In this document: positions 63,877 through 64,000 of the stretch, in pieces
How the letters are laid out: every line of letters begins with the position of its first letter
Position numbering within the stretch: the first letter of the stretch is position 1
NCBI GenBank assembly: GCA_965217125.1
Contig: OZ244244.1
Location: 124,001-188,000, forward strand
From: JAAOIF01 sp965217125
GTDB lineage: Bacteria; Pseudomonadota; Gammaproteobacteria; PS1; Pseudothioglobaceae
Reading direction: 5' to 3'
Length of the DNA stretch: 64,000 bases
The notes under the pieces: model-generated
Seen by the model: the letters and a program-made list of their open reading frames with translations, nothing else
Told to the model about the DNA's origin: nothing
Databases searched by the model: none
Program-made: the position numbers and the translations under genes

Positions 63877-64000
63877 AGATAACCTTTATTTTTAAGATTT
63901 TTTTATAAATAGTTTTATTTTTTATCGCAAAATTATTTATAAAAAATCTTTAATTAGAGTAAATTAGATTACAATAAAATATATACCCTTGTAAAAACAA

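Overview
The window looks like a chromosome segment of an AT-rich marine gammaproteobacterial sulfur oxidiser of the SUP05/Thioglobus type. The evidence is a complete reverse-type dissimilatory sulfite reductase operon, typical gammaproteobacterial housekeeping blocks (pgsA-hda, purMN, pyrH-frr, yajC-secDF), and genes for marine organic sulfur and nitrogen compounds: C3-sulfonates, and trimethylamine with its N-oxide or betaines. The taxonomic placement is inference from gene content, not from a marker-gene comparison.

Layout. 1-2000: 5' part of ccmF, serB and tRNA-Leu(UAG), all on the minus strand. 2123-7608: a surface-glycosylation cassette of two TMTC-like membrane glycosyltransferase paralogs flanking an O-antigen-ligase-like gene; the outer paralog carries an in-frame TGA. 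7649-10972: a tightly overlapping minus-strand run (pgsA, hda, cysG, a DUF1624 acyltransferase-like gene). 11024-23951: housekeeping genes (purM, purN, DUF3108, uvrA, pyrH, frr, serS, yajC, secD, secF) with a few unknowns. 23952-24345: a gene-free stretch full of repeats and hairpins.

24346-36778 (minus) is dsrABEFHCMKLJOPNR. It oxidises stored or persulfidic sulfur to cytoplasmic sulfite and passes electrons to the membrane through DsrMKJOP. Head-to-head with it, 37373-51061 (plus) holds a C3-sulfonate catabolic locus: SuyAB sulfolactate sulfo-lyase, a TTT transporter, the two sulfolactate dehydrogenases that interconvert the enantiomers (SlcC, ComC), a TRAP transporter, HpsN, HpsO and HpsP for 2,3-dihydroxypropane-1-sulfonate (DHPS), and a GntR/HutC regulator. 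Both halves make sulfite in the cytoplasm. No sulfite exporter or sulfite dehydrogenase is encoded here, so sulfonate-derived sulfite probably joins the same terminal oxidation route as Dsr-derived sulfite, while pyruvate is left as carbon. The TTT plus sulfolactate-dehydrogenase block is bounded by an exact 18-bp direct repeat derived from the 3' end of suyB, which suggests it is a module inserted into an older suyAB-TRAP-hps operon.

51157-53977: gltD, rplS and xerD. 53974-57344: a small accessory patch with a coiled-coil protein, a secreted trypsin-like protease and two unrecognised membrane proteins. 57537-63876 (minus): formate-THF ligase, trimethylamine monooxygenase (Tmm), and the permease and ATPase of a quaternary-amine/TMAO-type ABC importer whose binding protein is not in the window. 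Together these suggest methylated-amine import, oxidation and C1 handling through tetrahydrofolate.
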